DNA from: Candidatus Rokuibacteriota bacterium | Lineage (GTDB): Bacteria > Methylomirabilota > Methylomirabilia > Rokubacteriales > CSP1-6 | Length of the DNA stretch: 34,566 bases | Direction of reading: 5' to 3' | NCBI GenBank assembly: GCA_003220315.1 | Contig: QHSA01000088.1 | Span: 1 to 34,566 of the forward strand | Shown here: one piece after another, positions 20,672 to 29,753 of the stretch | How the letters are laid out: each line of letters begins with the position of its first letter | Position numbering within the stretch: the stretch's first letter is position 1 | Made by a program: the position numbers and the translations under genes | Notes under the pieces: generated by a model | Seen by the model: only the letters and a program-made list of their open reading frames with translations | Databases searched by the model: none | Told to the model about the DNA's origin: nothing

Positions 20672-20798
20672 GAGGTCGGCCGGAAACTTGAAGACGCCGA
20701 TCAGGAGGCTCGAGAGGATGACGAGCTGGGTGACGTTGTCGAGGGCGAGGCCCAGGAACCCGTTGAGGTCCCCCGAGGCGATCCAGGCCTGGCGGCGC

Positions 20799-21113
20799 TC
20801 AGCGCGCTCCGCCGTCGGCGGCCCCCTGGGCGCGCTGGGCGCTCCGCAGGACCCACGCGAACTCCCGCGTCCGGTCGGCGAGCGCCGAGCACCACGCGAG
20901 GCTCCCGCGGTTGTCCGCCACCTCGCGGTAGTCGAACTCCACCAGGGGGCTCACCTCGTGTCCGAACCGGAGCCGCGCGCCGTAGGTCTTCCCCGCGCGG
21001 GCGTCGCTCGCCTCGAGCTCGACCTCCATGCGGGGATCGACGCGCTTGGCGTGCGCGGTGAGAAAATTCCAGAGCCAGCGCGCGACCTCGTCGTAGCTGC
21101 CGCCGGAGAACAC
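20799..21113 (-). CDS. Conserved hypothetical protein
   Basis: 104 aa; MFSGGSYDEVARWLWNFLTAHAKRVDPRMEVELEAS...; fits the inter-operon space between nrdJ and the permease. Confidence 0.6.
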   Translation of the reverse strand: MFSGGSYDEVARWLWNFLTAHAKRVDPRMEVELEASDARAGKTYGARLRFGHEVSPLVEFDYREVADNRGSLAWCSALADRTREFAWVLRSAQRAQGAADGGAR

Positions 21114-21153
21114 GGCGGAACTTTACGTCGGCTCCGTGTCCGGCCGCGCTCGA

Positions 21154-21224
21154 GCGCCGGCTCTGCCGGCGCCACCCTCCTGGGGGGAGGCTTCGGAAGG
21201 GAGGCGAAGCCCCCCTCCGAGGGT
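21154..21224 (-). terminator. Compound palindromic/terminator region immediately 3' of nrdJ
   Basis: GCGCCGGC-TCT-GCCGGCGC (21154-21172) plus nested ACCCTC..GGGGGGAGGCTTCG-gaagggagg-CGAAGCCCCCCTCC..GAGGGT ending at the nrdJ stop. Confidence 0.5.
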
Positions 21225-23263
21225 CAACACTCGTTGAAGCCGCACGAGAGGCACTTCTTGCACCCTTCCTCGTAGATGAAGGTCGCCTGGCCACACTCCT
21301 TGCACAGATCGCCGATCTGCTTGCGGCCGTCCCCGCGAGCCACGGGCGGCTCCGCCAGCGGCTTCACCTGGCCGATGTGCTCGGCCAGCGTGCGGGCAAG
21401 CGCGTCCGGGAGCGACAGGATCTTGGCCGGCCCGAAGCCTGTCGGCTGGCCGCCGCCGATCCGGGAGAGCTGGCTGATCACCTCTTCGAGGCGTCGCTGA
21501 GCCGTGAAGGGTGAAGGGAGCCTCAACACGAGCGAAATCAGTCGTCCGAGCGCCTCGGCAACCGCCATCGTGTCCGAGCCACCTTTGCCGACCTGAACGA
21601 AGACCTCGAACGGTTCCTTCTGCGCTGTTTCGGTCACGGTGATCCATGCCGTCCCGATGGGCGTATCCGTGCGGTACGTGGTCCCGTTGAGACTCCGCGG
21701 ACGCGGCCGGATGACCGCGGGTGCCGCGCTCGGGACGTTCTCCTTCGTGCCGATACCGACGTTGAGGACCTGCTCGCCCTTGCAGCCGTCGCGGAAGACC
21801 GTGATGCCGAGGCAGCCGAGCTCCCACGCGAGCAGGTATGCGCGGGCGACGTCCTCCTCGCTCGCGCTGTTCGGGAGGTTGATCGTCTTCGACACGCCGT
21901 TGTCGGTGTAGCGCTGGAACGCGGCCTGATGACGCACGTGCCACTCGTGGTTGATCTCGTGCGAGGTCTTGAAGATCCGGGCCGCGTCCTCGGGCACCCC
22001 CGGAATGCCATCGAGCGAGCCGCGCTTGGCGATCTCCCGCATGAGCGCGTCCGAGTAGAAGCCCCGCTCCTTGGCGATCCGCTCGAACGTCTCGTTGACG
22101 AAGGTCAGCACCCGCTCACCGTCGGGCTGCCTCACGCGATGCTCGAAGGCGAGCGCGAAGATCGGCTCGATGCCCGACGAGCAGCCTGCGATCATCGAGA
22201 TCGTGCCCGTCGGGGCGATCGTCGTGACCGTCGAGTTCCGGAGCGGGCGGTCGTTTGCGTAGATCGACAGGCTCCAGTTCGGGAACGGCCCGCGCTCCTC
22301 CGCGAGCTTCGCCGACTGATCGTGCGACTTCTCCTTCACGAAGGCCATCAACCGGTCGGCGAGATCGATCGCCCCCGGGCTGTCGTAGGGGATGCCCATG
22401 GTGAAGAGCAGGTCCGCCCAGCCCATGAGGCCGAGGCCGATTCGGCGGTTCGACTTCACCGTGGCGTCGATCTCCGGCAGCGGGTACGGGTTCATCTCGA
22501 TCACGTCGTCGAGGAAGCGCACCGCCAGCCGCACCACACGCTCCATCTCGTCCCAGTCGATCGACCAGTCCCCGTCCTCACCGCGGCGGGCGAACTTCGA
22601 GACGTTGAGCGAGCCCAAATTACAGGCCTCGTTCGGTAAAAGGGGTTGTTCGCCGCAGTTATGGGCTATAAAACCATTACTGACGAAGCTATGAGTGAGT
22701 GGTTCCTTGAGGTCGAAAACGCCTTCTTCTCCCTTGGGCTCGAGCGACTTGAAACGCGCGAGGAACGTCTCCCTATATGGCTTGCGAGAGTACGTCGAGA
22801 CGAGCTGGAGTAGCCTGTTCTGCTTGGCCGTGCTGAGGAACCCAATTTCCCGCACGAATGCGACGAGGTTCTCCCTGGCTACGGTCAGGTCGTGATCGGG
22901 CTGGCACTCATACTCCGCCATGCCACCATGACCGTCGGGAAGCTGGGCTCGCCGTGCCGCATGGCGGTCCTGGTAGATCCGTGACGCGATTCCGAAGTTC
23001 AGAAGCATCCGCTGTACATCCACGAGAAGCGGATACGAAATCGAGGTAAGCCGAACGGATACTCCCTTCTGCGTGGTCCCGCTGACATGCCCGTCGGCGG
23101 TGAACAGGGCCTGCAAAACCCCTCGCTGCAGGTCCTCAGAGCCGCACAGGACTCGCTCGGGAATGCGTGCGGTCTTTGCGTCCTGAGTCAGTCCGTATTT
23201 CTCAGTCACCGCTCTGGCGATTGAGAACGTGCAGGAGGTCGCCGGGCCGGAGCTCATCGGCAC
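21224..23263 (-). CDS. nrdJ: NrdJ class II (adenosylcobalamin-type) ribonucleotide reductase, C-terminal extein fused behind C-terminal part of an intein
   Basis: 679 aa frame; intein part [32 protein letters not shown]...[23 protein letters not shown], then extein [22 protein letters not shown]..., [22 protein letters not shown]-terminal zinc ribbon [26 protein letters not shown]. Confidence 0.93.
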   Translation of the reverse strand: MPMSSGPATSCTFSIARAVTEKYGLTQDAKTARIPERVLCGSEDLQRGVLQALFTADGHVSGTTQKGVSVRLTSISYPLLVDVQRMLLNFGIASRIYQDRHAARRAQLPDGHGGMAEYECQPDHDLTVARENLVAFVREIGFLSTAKQNRLLQLVSTYSRKPYRETFLARFKSLEPKGEEGVFDLKEPLTHSFVSNGFIAHNCGEQPLLPNEACNLGSLNVSKFARRGEDGDWSIDWDEMERVVRLAVRFLDDVIEMNPYPLPEIDATVKSNRRIGLGLMGWADLLFTMGIPYDSPGAIDLADRLMAFVKEKSHDQSAKLAEERGPFPNWSLSIYANDRPLRNSTVTTIAPTGTISMIAGCSSGIEPIFALAFEHRVRQPDGERVLTFVNETFERIAKERGFYSDALMREIAKRGSLDGIPGVPEDAARIFKTSHEINHEWHVRHQAAFQRYTDNGVSKTINLPNSASEEDVARAYLLAWELGCLGITVFRDGCKGEQVLNVGIGTKENVPSAAPAVIRPRPRSLNGTTYRTDTPIGTAWITVTETAQKEPFEVFVQVGKGGSDTMAVAEALGRLISLVLRLPSPFTAQRRLEEVISQLSRIGGGQPTGFGPAKILSLPDALARTLAEHIGQVKPLAEPPVARGDGRKQIGDLCKECGQATFIYEEGCKKCLSCGFNEC

Positions 23264-23504
23264 GTCGCCACCCTTTCACGGTCATCAAGCGATGATCCGC
23301 CGTGAGTCGAATCTCGTAACCTTCCTCAGTGCGGAGGCAACACACCCGCTTCACTCCGGTCTCGAAGACGGAAGAGGCGGGCCCGAACTCGCCGGCGTCA
23401 AACCGAGAATCTAGGATCACGTCGACAGCCTCGCCGGCCCGGGCGAGTGTGTCGGCACGGAGGAGTCCGCGCGTGGTGTAGATCAGCGCATCACCCGTGA
23501 TGCA
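22658..23504 (-). mobile_element. Intein in nrdJ with partially deleted LAGLIDADG homing endonuclease and broken reading frame
   Basis: Junctions [18 protein letters not shown] (C1 codon 23502-23504) and [14 protein letters not shown] (terminal Asn codon 22658-22660); block [23 protein letters not shown]-like LFTADG, blocks [23 protein letters not shown]; length 847 nt is not a multiple of 3. Confidence 0.93.
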
Positions 23505-24350
23505 GGGGTTGGTCGCCTCGACCATGCCGATCTCCGGCGTCGGGTTCGCGGGGCTCGCGTTGATCCGGTCGATGAAGATCATCCCGGGATCGCCCGTGCG
23601 CCAGGCGGCGCGCACGATCCGCTCGAAGACCTCCTTCGCCGACAGCCGGCCCGTCACCGCGCCCGTGTGCGGGTTCACCAGGTCGTACTCGGTGCCCGCG
23701 GCGAGCGCGTCCATGAACTTGTCGGTGGCGGCGACGGAGATGTTGAAGTTGGTGATTCCGCCGTCGAGCTTGCACTCGATGAACTCGAGGATGTCCGGGT
23801 GGTCGACCCGCAGGATGCCCATGTTCGCGCCGCGCCGGGTTCCCCCCTGCTTGACCGCCTCCGTCGCGCTGTTGAAGACCCGGAGGAACGAGATGGGCCC
23901 GGAGGCGCGACCGCCGGTGGACGCCACGATGTCGTCCTTCGGGCGCAGGCGCGAGAAGGCGAAGCCGGTGCCGCCACCGGATTTATGGATGATCGCCGCG
24001 GCCTTCACCGAGTCGAAGATCTCTTCCATCGAGTCCCCGACCGGCAGGACGTAGCAGGCCGAGTACTGCAGGCCGTTGCCCTTCCCGGCGTTCATCAGGG
24101 TCGGCGAGTTCGGCAGGAAGTCGCCGTCGACCATCACCTCGTAGAAGGCGGCGGCGATCTCACGGACCGCCGCCCGGCTGCGTCCGTATCGGGCCTCGCC
24201 CGCGGCAATGGACAGGGCGACCCGCCAGCACATCTCCTCCGGCGTCTCGGCCACCTCGCCGCCTTCGCGCGCGAGGTAGCGCTCCCGGAGCACTCGCAGG
24301 GCGGGTTCGGTCCATTTGCCAACCTTTGCGGGGCGGGTTTCAGCCAGCAT
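23202..24350 (-). CDS. nrdJ: NrdJ class II ribonucleotide reductase, N-terminal extein plus 100-aa N-terminal intein segment
   Basis: [93 protein letters not shown] at 24350 preceded by GGGAGGA; ends at TGA 23202 inside the intein. Confidence 0.93.
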   Translation of the reverse strand: MLAETRPAKVGKWTEPALRVLRERYLAREGGEVAETPEEMCWRVALSIAAGEARYGRSRAAVREIAAAFYEVMVDGDFLPNSPTLMNAGKGNGLQYSACYVLPVGDSMEEIFDSVKAAAIIHKSGGGTGFAFSRLRPKDDIVASTGGRASGPISFLRVFNSATEAVKQGGTRRGANMGILRVDHPDILEFIECKLDGGITNFNISVAATDKFMDALAAGTEYDLVNPHTGAVTGRLSAKEVFERIVRAAWRTGDPGMIFIDRINASPANPTPEIGMVEATNPCITGDALIYTTRGLLRADTLARAGEAVDVILDSRFDAGEFGPASSVFETGVKRVCCLRTEEGYEIRLTADHRLMTVKGWRRADELRPGDLLHVLNRQSGD

Positions 24351-24428
24351 GCGAATCCTCCCTCGGGTCAGCCTCGCCAAGTCCGACCAAAATCAGATTG
24401 GGACTTGTCATGACGGAAAATCGCCTAC

Positions 24429-24476
24429 CTCCTATATCTTGTGGTGTGGGCGACTCTAGCACGCAGAATCTAGAGG
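24429..24476 (-). promoter_or_regulatory. Candidate tandem NrdR-box operator upstream of nrdJ
   Basis: CTCCTATATCTTGTGG (24429-24444) and ACGCAGAATCTAGAGG (24461-24476), partial matches to the ACACWATATMTWGTGT-type consensus, start-to-start spacing 32 nt (about 3 helical turns), between divergent nrdJ and tolC-like genes. Confidence 0.5.
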
Positions 24477-24545
24477 TCGTCAAGAAAAAAGGTATACACC
24501 GGCCATCCACCGCCTGTCCACCGGCGTGATATTCTCAGGGGCCGT

Positions 24546-25886
24546 ATGAAGCGGTTCTCTCTTCCGAGTGTCTCTCTCGCATGCCTTCTCGTTCTGTTCT
24601 CGACCGAACGCGCCCCTGCGCAGGCCGCGCCCCCCCCGGCAACAGAACGGGCTCCGATCGCCGGACGCACCCTGACGCTCGACGAGTGCATCGCCATCGC
24701 GCTCGAGGCGCAGCCGAGGATCCAGGCGACCCTGAGCGACTATGCCGCGGCGCGTTATCGCGTCAACCAAGCGCTGTCTCCGCTTCTGCCCCAACTCTCG
24801 GGCTTGGTGTCGGCGACGCGGAGCCAAAGCAACCTTACCGTCACGTCGCAGACGACTGGCCAGACCCTCCAGATCCCGTCGTCGCGACAGCTCTCGGACA
24901 CGTTCCTCGCCCAGGTGTTGCTCTCCCAGCTCCTCTTCGACTTCGGCAAGAACCTCGCCGCGACGGAGGCGGCGCGGAAGCTCGCCGAAGTGGCGGTGGA
25001 GGACGTGGAGCTCCAGCGCCAGCTCATCTCGCTCGCGGTCAAGGAGGCGTACACGAACATCCTGTTCGCCGGGCGCCTGATCCGGGTACAGGAGCAGGCG
25101 GTTCAGCGCGCCGAGCTGAACCTCCGGTCGGCGAAGGGATTTTTCGAAGTCGGCACACGGCCCAAGTCCGACGTCGCGCGCGCCGAGGTGGACGTGGCCA
25201 ACGCGCGGGTGGATCTCATCCGCGCCCGGAACGCGCTCCGGACCGCGCGGGTCGCCCTCAACACCGCGATGGCGATCGAGGTGGACACGCCCACCGCGAT
25301 CCAGGACAACCTCGTCTTCGAAGCCGTCAACCTCGACCGTGGCCAGCTCCGCGGCGAGGCCCTCCGCAGCCGTCCCGAGTACCGCCAGTCCAAGCTCCGC
25401 GTCAACGCCGCCGAGGCCACCGAGCGCCAGACCTTCCGCAACTTCTTCCCCGACATCAGCGGCACCGGCTCGTACGGCGGCAGCCAGCCGCAGCTCACCG
25501 AGAGCTGGACGCTCGGGCTGAGCCTCTCGTGGTCGCTCTTCGACGGAGGCAATCGAGTCGCGAAGTACCAGGAGGCGAAGGCCAACCTCGAGGGCGCGAG
25601 GCAACGGGTGAAATCCACGGAGCTCGACATCATTCAGAACGTCGAGCAGGCCGAGATCGCGGTCGAGGAGGCCCAGGAGCGTATCCAGGCCGCCCAGGCC
25701 CTCGTCGCCTCCGCCCAGGAGAACTTCCGGCTCGCCCAGGGCCGCTTCGACGCCGGGGTGGGGACGATCCTCGAGCTCACGGACGCGCAGCTGGCGCTCA
25801 CACAGGCGCAGAACACCGAGGCTCAGGCGCTCGCCGACTACCGCATCGCGCTAGCTCGGCTCGATCGCGCCGTCGGTCGTCGTTAA
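24546..25886 (+). CDS. TolC family outer-membrane efflux protein
   Basis: 446 aa; signal peptide, LTLDECIAIALEAQPRIQATLSDYAAARYRVNQALSPLLPQL, paired helical repeats, LSWSLFDGG. Confidence 0.93.
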   Translation: MKRFSLPSVSLACLLVLFSTERAPAQAAPPPATERAPIAGRTLTLDECIAIALEAQPRIQATLSDYAAARYRVNQALSPLLPQLSGLVSATRSQSNLTVTSQTTGQTLQIPSSRQLSDTFLAQVLLSQLLFDFGKNLAATEAARKLAEVAVEDVELQRQLISLAVKEAYTNILFAGRLIRVQEQAVQRAELNLRSAKGFFEVGTRPKSDVARAEVDVANARVDLIRARNALRTARVALNTAMAIEVDTPTAIQDNLVFEAVNLDRGQLRGEALRSRPEYRQSKLRVNAAEATERQTFRNFFPDISGTGSYGGSQPQLTESWTLGLSLSWSLFDGGNRVAKYQEAKANLEGARQRVKSTELDIIQNVEQAEIAVEEAQERIQAAQALVASAQENFRLAQGRFDAGVGTILELTDAQLALTQAQNTEAQALADYRIALARLDRAVGRR

Positions 25887-25930
25887 CGGCCGGCAGGTAA
25901 ATACCCCCTGCGCCGATCGCGTCGAACACC

Positions 25931-27574
25931 GTGATGAGGCGAGTTCTCTCACTCCTGGTCGTGGCTGCTCTCGCGGGCGCGGGCGTGTGGGCCTACCTCT
26001 ACACGCAGTCCATCGGTAACGCGCCGAAGTACAAGCTGGCGCGCGTCGAGCAGGGTCCCCTCACCGCCGCCGTCTCGGCGACCGGCAACCTCAACGCGGT
26101 CATCACCGTCCAGGTGGGCAGCCAGGTTTCGGGGCAGATCAAGGCGCTCTTCGTCGACTTCAACTCGATCGTGAAGAAGGGGCAGGTCGTCGCGCGCATC
26201 GACCCCGACATCTTCGAGGCGAAGGTCAACCAGGCGAAGGCCGACCTCGACTCCGCCAAGGCCGCGGTCCTCAACCAGCAGGCCCAGATCGAGCGGTCCC
26301 GCGCCGACGTCGACAACGCCCGCGCCGCGCACGCCGAGGCCAAGGCGCAGACGGCGAAGGCGCAGGTCGCCGTGGTGGACACCAAGCGCGATCTGGACCG
26401 GAAGACCGAGCTCTTCGCGCGGCAGCTCATCGCCAAGAGCGATCTCGACTCGTCCCAGGCCGCGTCCGACTCGGCGGGCGCCCAGCTCGACTCGGCGCGG
26501 GCTCACGAGCAGGCGCTCGCGTCCGCCATCCAGTCGGCGATCGCCCAGCTCAGGGTCGCCGAGGCGATGCTCGAGTCCGCACGGGCCCAGGTGGAGCAGA
26601 AAGACGCGGCGCTCAAGCAGGCTCAGGTCGACCTCGACCACACCACGATCAGCGCCCCGGTAGACGGGGTCGTCGTCTCGCGCCAGGTGGATGTCGGCCA
26701 GACGGTCGCCGCCAGCCTCCAGGCGCCGGTGCTCTTCACGATCGCCCAGGACCTGACAAAGATGCAGGTGGAGACGAGCGTGGACGAGGCGGACATCGGG
26801 CGCGTCAAGCTGAACGACCAGGCCACCTTCACGGTGGACGCGTTCCCCAACGAGACGTTCGTCGGTCGGGTCACGCAGATCCGGAAGGCGGCGCAGGTCG
26901 TCCAGAACGTGGTCACGTACACCGTCGTCGTCGCCGTCGACAACCCGTCGGGCAGGCTCCTGCCCGGCATGACGGCGAACGTGAAGCTCGTCGTCGCCGA
27001 GAAGTCGAGCGTGCTGAAGCTCCCGAACGCGGCGCTCAGGTTCCGGCCCGCCGGCGGTGACGCGGTGGTCCCGAGCGGGCCACCGGGGGGCGCGACGGCG
27101 AGCGGCCAGCCCTCACTCGAGCAGACGCGTGACTGGCTCGTCCGGGACCTCAAGCTCAGCGCGGACCAGCAGAAGAAGCTCGAGCCGATCCTCCAGGACA
27201 GTCGCAAGCAGTTCATGGCGCTCCAGTCCTCCGGGCTGGCGGAGCCCGACCGGCGCGCGCGAGCGCAGAAGCTCCGCGACGCGGCGCGCGTGAGGATTCG
27301 CGAGATCCTCACGCCGGAGCAACAGACCCGCTACGACGAGATGTCCGGCGTCTCGGGTGACGACCGGCGTGGCGGCGTCGCCGGCCGCGCCTGGCTCCTC
27401 GGCCCCGACGGGAAGCCTGCGCCGGTCCAGCTCACGCTCGGTCTCAGCGACGGGACCTTCACCGAAATCCTGCGCGGCGACCTGAAGGAGGGCCAGGAAG
27501 TCATCGTCGGCCTGGCTGGCGGTGCGGTCCGCGGCGCTCCCCAGCCGCAGAGCGGACCGCGCCTGAGACTGTAG
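25931..27574 (+). CDS. macA: MacA/HlyD-type periplasmic adaptor subunit with extra Spy/CpxP-like (LTxxQ-like) helical insertion
   Basis: 547 aa; [101 protein letters not shown]; insertion [15 protein letters not shown]...[15 protein letters not shown]. Confidence 0.93.
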   Translation: MMRRVLSLLVVAALAGAGVWAYLYTQSIGNAPKYKLARVEQGPLTAAVSATGNLNAVITVQVGSQVSGQIKALFVDFNSIVKKGQVVARIDPDIFEAKVNQAKADLDSAKAAVLNQQAQIERSRADVDNARAAHAEAKAQTAKAQVAVVDTKRDLDRKTELFARQLIAKSDLDSSQAASDSAGAQLDSARAHEQALASAIQSAIAQLRVAEAMLESARAQVEQKDAALKQAQVDLDHTTISAPVDGVVVSRQVDVGQTVAASLQAPVLFTIAQDLTKMQVETSVDEADIGRVKLNDQATFTVDAFPNETFVGRVTQIRKAAQVVQNVVTYTVVVAVDNPSGRLLPGMTANVKLVVAEKSSVLKLPNAALRFRPAGGDAVVPSGPPGGATASGQPSLEQTRDWLVRDLKLSADQQKKLEPILQDSRKQFMALQSSGLAEPDRRARAQKLRDAARVRIREILTPEQQTRYDEMSGVSGDDRRGGVAGRAWLLGPDGKPAPVQLTLGLSDGTFTEILRGDLKEGQEVIVGLAGGAVRGAPQPQSGPRLRL

Positions 27575-27576
27575 TC

Positions 27577-28323
27577 ATGGCCGGACCGATCATCGCCGCC
27601 GAAGGCTTGACGAAGGACTACCACCTGGGGCCGTACACGGTCCACGCGCTCCGCGGGGTCACGGTGACGATCGAGCGCGGTGAGTTCGTCGCGGTGATGG
27701 GACCGTCGGGTTCCGGGAAGTCCACCTTCATGAACCTCCTCGGGTGCCTCGACACGCCGACCGCCGGTCGCTACGTCGTCGACGGCGAGGACGTTGCCGG
27801 CCTCTCCCCTGACGCGCTCGCGCGGATCCGGAACGCGAAGATCGGCTTCGTCTTCCAGCAGTTCAACCTCCTCCCCCGGACGACCGCCCTCGAGAACGTC
27901 GAGCTGCCCCTGCTCTACGCGGGTGTGTCCGCCCGCGACCGCCGCGCCCGCGCCCGGGCGCGCCTCGCCGCCGTGGCGCTCGCCGACCGTGAGGACCATC
28001 AGCCGAGCCAGCTCTCGGGCGGCCAGCAGCAGCGCGTCGCGATCGCCCGCGCGCTCGTCAACAATCCGGCCGTGATCCTCGCCGACGAGCCCACGGGCAA
28101 CCTCGATTCGCGCACCAGCGTCGAGGTGCTCACGCTCTTGCAACGGCTCAACCGCGAGGGTCTCACGATCGTCCTGGTCACCCACGAGCCCGACGTCGCC
28201 GCCTACGCGGGCCGTATCCTCTCCTTCAAGGACGGCCGGCTCCGCGGCGACGAGCGCGTCGCGTCGCCCCTCGACGCCGAGCGGGTCCTCGCCTCGCTCC
28301 CGGTGGACGAGGACGCCGCGTGA
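27577..28323 (+). CDS. MacB-like ABC transporter ATP-binding protein
   Basis: 248 aa; [24 protein letters not shown] Walker [35 protein letters not shown]. Confidence 0.97.
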   Translation: MAGPIIAAEGLTKDYHLGPYTVHALRGVTVTIERGEFVAVMGPSGSGKSTFMNLLGCLDTPTAGRYVVDGEDVAGLSPDALARIRNAKIGFVFQQFNLLPRTTALENVELPLLYAGVSARDRRARARARLAAVALADREDHQPSQLSGGQQQRVAIARALVNNPAVILADEPTGNLDSRTSVEVLTLLQRLNREGLTIVLVTHEPDVAAYAGRILSFKDGRLRGDERVASPLDAERVLASLPVDEDAA

Positions 28324-29552
28324 GCGTCTGGCAGAGCGTTCGCATCGCCGTCCGCGCGCTGCGCGTCAACACGCTCAGGAGCGCCCTCACGATGCTCGGC
28401 ATCATCATCGGTGTCTCCGCCGTCATCGCGATGGTCGGCGTGGGCGCGGGCGCCCAGGCGCGGGTCGCCGAGCAGATCCAGAGCCTGGGGTCGAACCTCA
28501 TCATCGCGCTGTCGGGCAGCGTCACCTCGAGCGGCATTCGCCTCGGCACCGGGAGCCAGCTCACGATCTCGGAGGACGACGCGAGCGCGATCGCGCGTGA
28601 GGTTCCGTCGGTCCAGGTCGCCGCGCCCGCGGTCCGCGGGACCGCGCAGGTCGTCTACGGGAACCTCAACTGGTCGACCGTGATCCAGGGCGTCACGCCC
28701 GATTACTTCGAGGCGCGCGACTGGCCCGCGGTGGACGGCCGGCAGATCAGCGTCGAGGACGTGGACGGCGCCACGAAAGTTGCCCTCGTGGGCCAGACGA
28801 CGGCGCTCAACCTCTTCGGCGAGGCGGAGCCCACCGGCCAGATCATCCGGATCAAGAAGGTCCCCTTCACGGTGATCGGCATGCTCGACCGCAAGGGCCA
28901 GAGCTCGTGGGGCCAGGACCAGGACGACATCATCATGATCCCGATCTCGACCGCGAAGAAGAAGGTCCTCGGCACGAGCCAGGCGAGCCCGAGATCGGTC
29001 GGATCGATCTCGATCAAGATCCGTCCGGGCGAGGACATGGCCGAGGCCGAGAATCAGATCCGGGCGCTCCTGCGCCAGCGCCACCGGTTGCAGCCGTTCC
29101 AGGACGACGACTTCTGGCTACGGAACCTCTCCGAGGTTCTCCAGACGCAGGAGGAGTCGTCGAGGGTGATGACCTATCTCCTGGCCGCGATCGCGTCGGT
29201 CTCCCTGCTCGTCGGTGGCATCGGCATCATGAACATCATGCTGGTCTCGGTCACGGAGCGGACGCGCGAGATCGGCCTGCGGATGGCGGTCGGCGCCCGG
29301 CGGCGTCACATCCTGCTCCAGTTCCTGATCGAGGCCGTCACGCTCTCGCTGATCGGCGGGATCGCCGGCATCGCGCTCGGCCTCAGCGGCTCGCGCGCGA
29401 TCAGTTACTTCGCCGAGTGGCGCACCCTCGTCGCGCCGGAAGCCATCGTGCTCGCCTTCGGCTTCGCCGCCGGCATCGGGATCTTCTTCGGCTTCTATCC
29501 GGCCCGCAAGGCCTCCCGCCTGGACCCCATCGAAGCGCTCCGCTACGAGTAG
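28320..29552 (+). CDS. MacB-like ABC transporter permease (FtsX domain)
   Basis: 410 aa; [90 protein letters not shown] overlap with ATPase. Confidence 0.97.
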   Translation: MSVWQSVRIAVRALRVNTLRSALTMLGIIIGVSAVIAMVGVGAGAQARVAEQIQSLGSNLIIALSGSVTSSGIRLGTGSQLTISEDDASAIAREVPSVQVAAPAVRGTAQVVYGNLNWSTVIQGVTPDYFEARDWPAVDGRQISVEDVDGATKVALVGQTTALNLFGEAEPTGQIIRIKKVPFTVIGMLDRKGQSSWGQDQDDIIMIPISTAKKKVLGTSQASPRSVGSISIKIRPGEDMAEAENQIRALLRQRHRLQPFQDDDFWLRNLSEVLQTQEESSRVMTYLLAAIASVSLLVGGIGIMNIMLVSVTERTREIGLRMAVGARRRHILLQFLIEAVTLSLIGGIAGIALGLSGSRAISYFAEWRTLVAPEAIVLAFGFAAGIGIFFGFYPARKASRLDPIEALRYE

Positions 29553-29698
29553 CGGGGCCAAAGAGGCGCGGGCGGTCGGCCCTCCTCGACCACGCTAGCA
29601 CTCGGCACGCGAGACTCGTCGATCGGTCTGTGGCGAAGCGACGCCCAGAAGACACGGGTCTCGGAGGGCCGGCCGCTCCGCGCCTTCGCTGGCCCCGC
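29552..29698. repeat. Long imperfect inverted repeat (arms about 34-36 nt, about 77-nt spacer)
   Basis: Arm 1 GCGGGGCCAAAGAGGCGCGGGCGGTCGGCCCTCC (29552-29585); reverse complement of arm 2 (29663-29698) is GCGGGGCCAGCGAAGGCGCGGAGCGGCCGGCCCTCC. Confidence 0.7.
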
Positions 29699-29753
29699 CA
29701 CTCGGAGCCGAAGGCTTCGTCGGCCTCCCGGCGCCTGTTATCTTCTAAGGACG

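Noticed and set aside
19409-21061. 550-aa plus-strand ORF opposite the permease
   Set aside because: Antisense, composition dominated by R/E/D/H; no plausible protein.
22658-23504. Group I/II intron instead of intein in nrdJ
   Set aside because: The insert is translated in frame at both edges with intein motifs ([33 protein letters not shown]), so a protein intron is the correct call.
21224-24350. Interpreting the two nrdJ ORFs as separate class I-type RNR subunits
   Set aside because: Both halves join into one class II NrdJ sequence at the [14 protein letters not shown] motif with intein blocks at both edges; not alpha/beta subunits.
24381-24545. Possible B12 riboswitch upstream of the B12-dependent nrdJ
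   Set aside because: Intergenic region is short and no B12-box-like conserved sequence was recognised; candidate NrdR boxes explain the region better.
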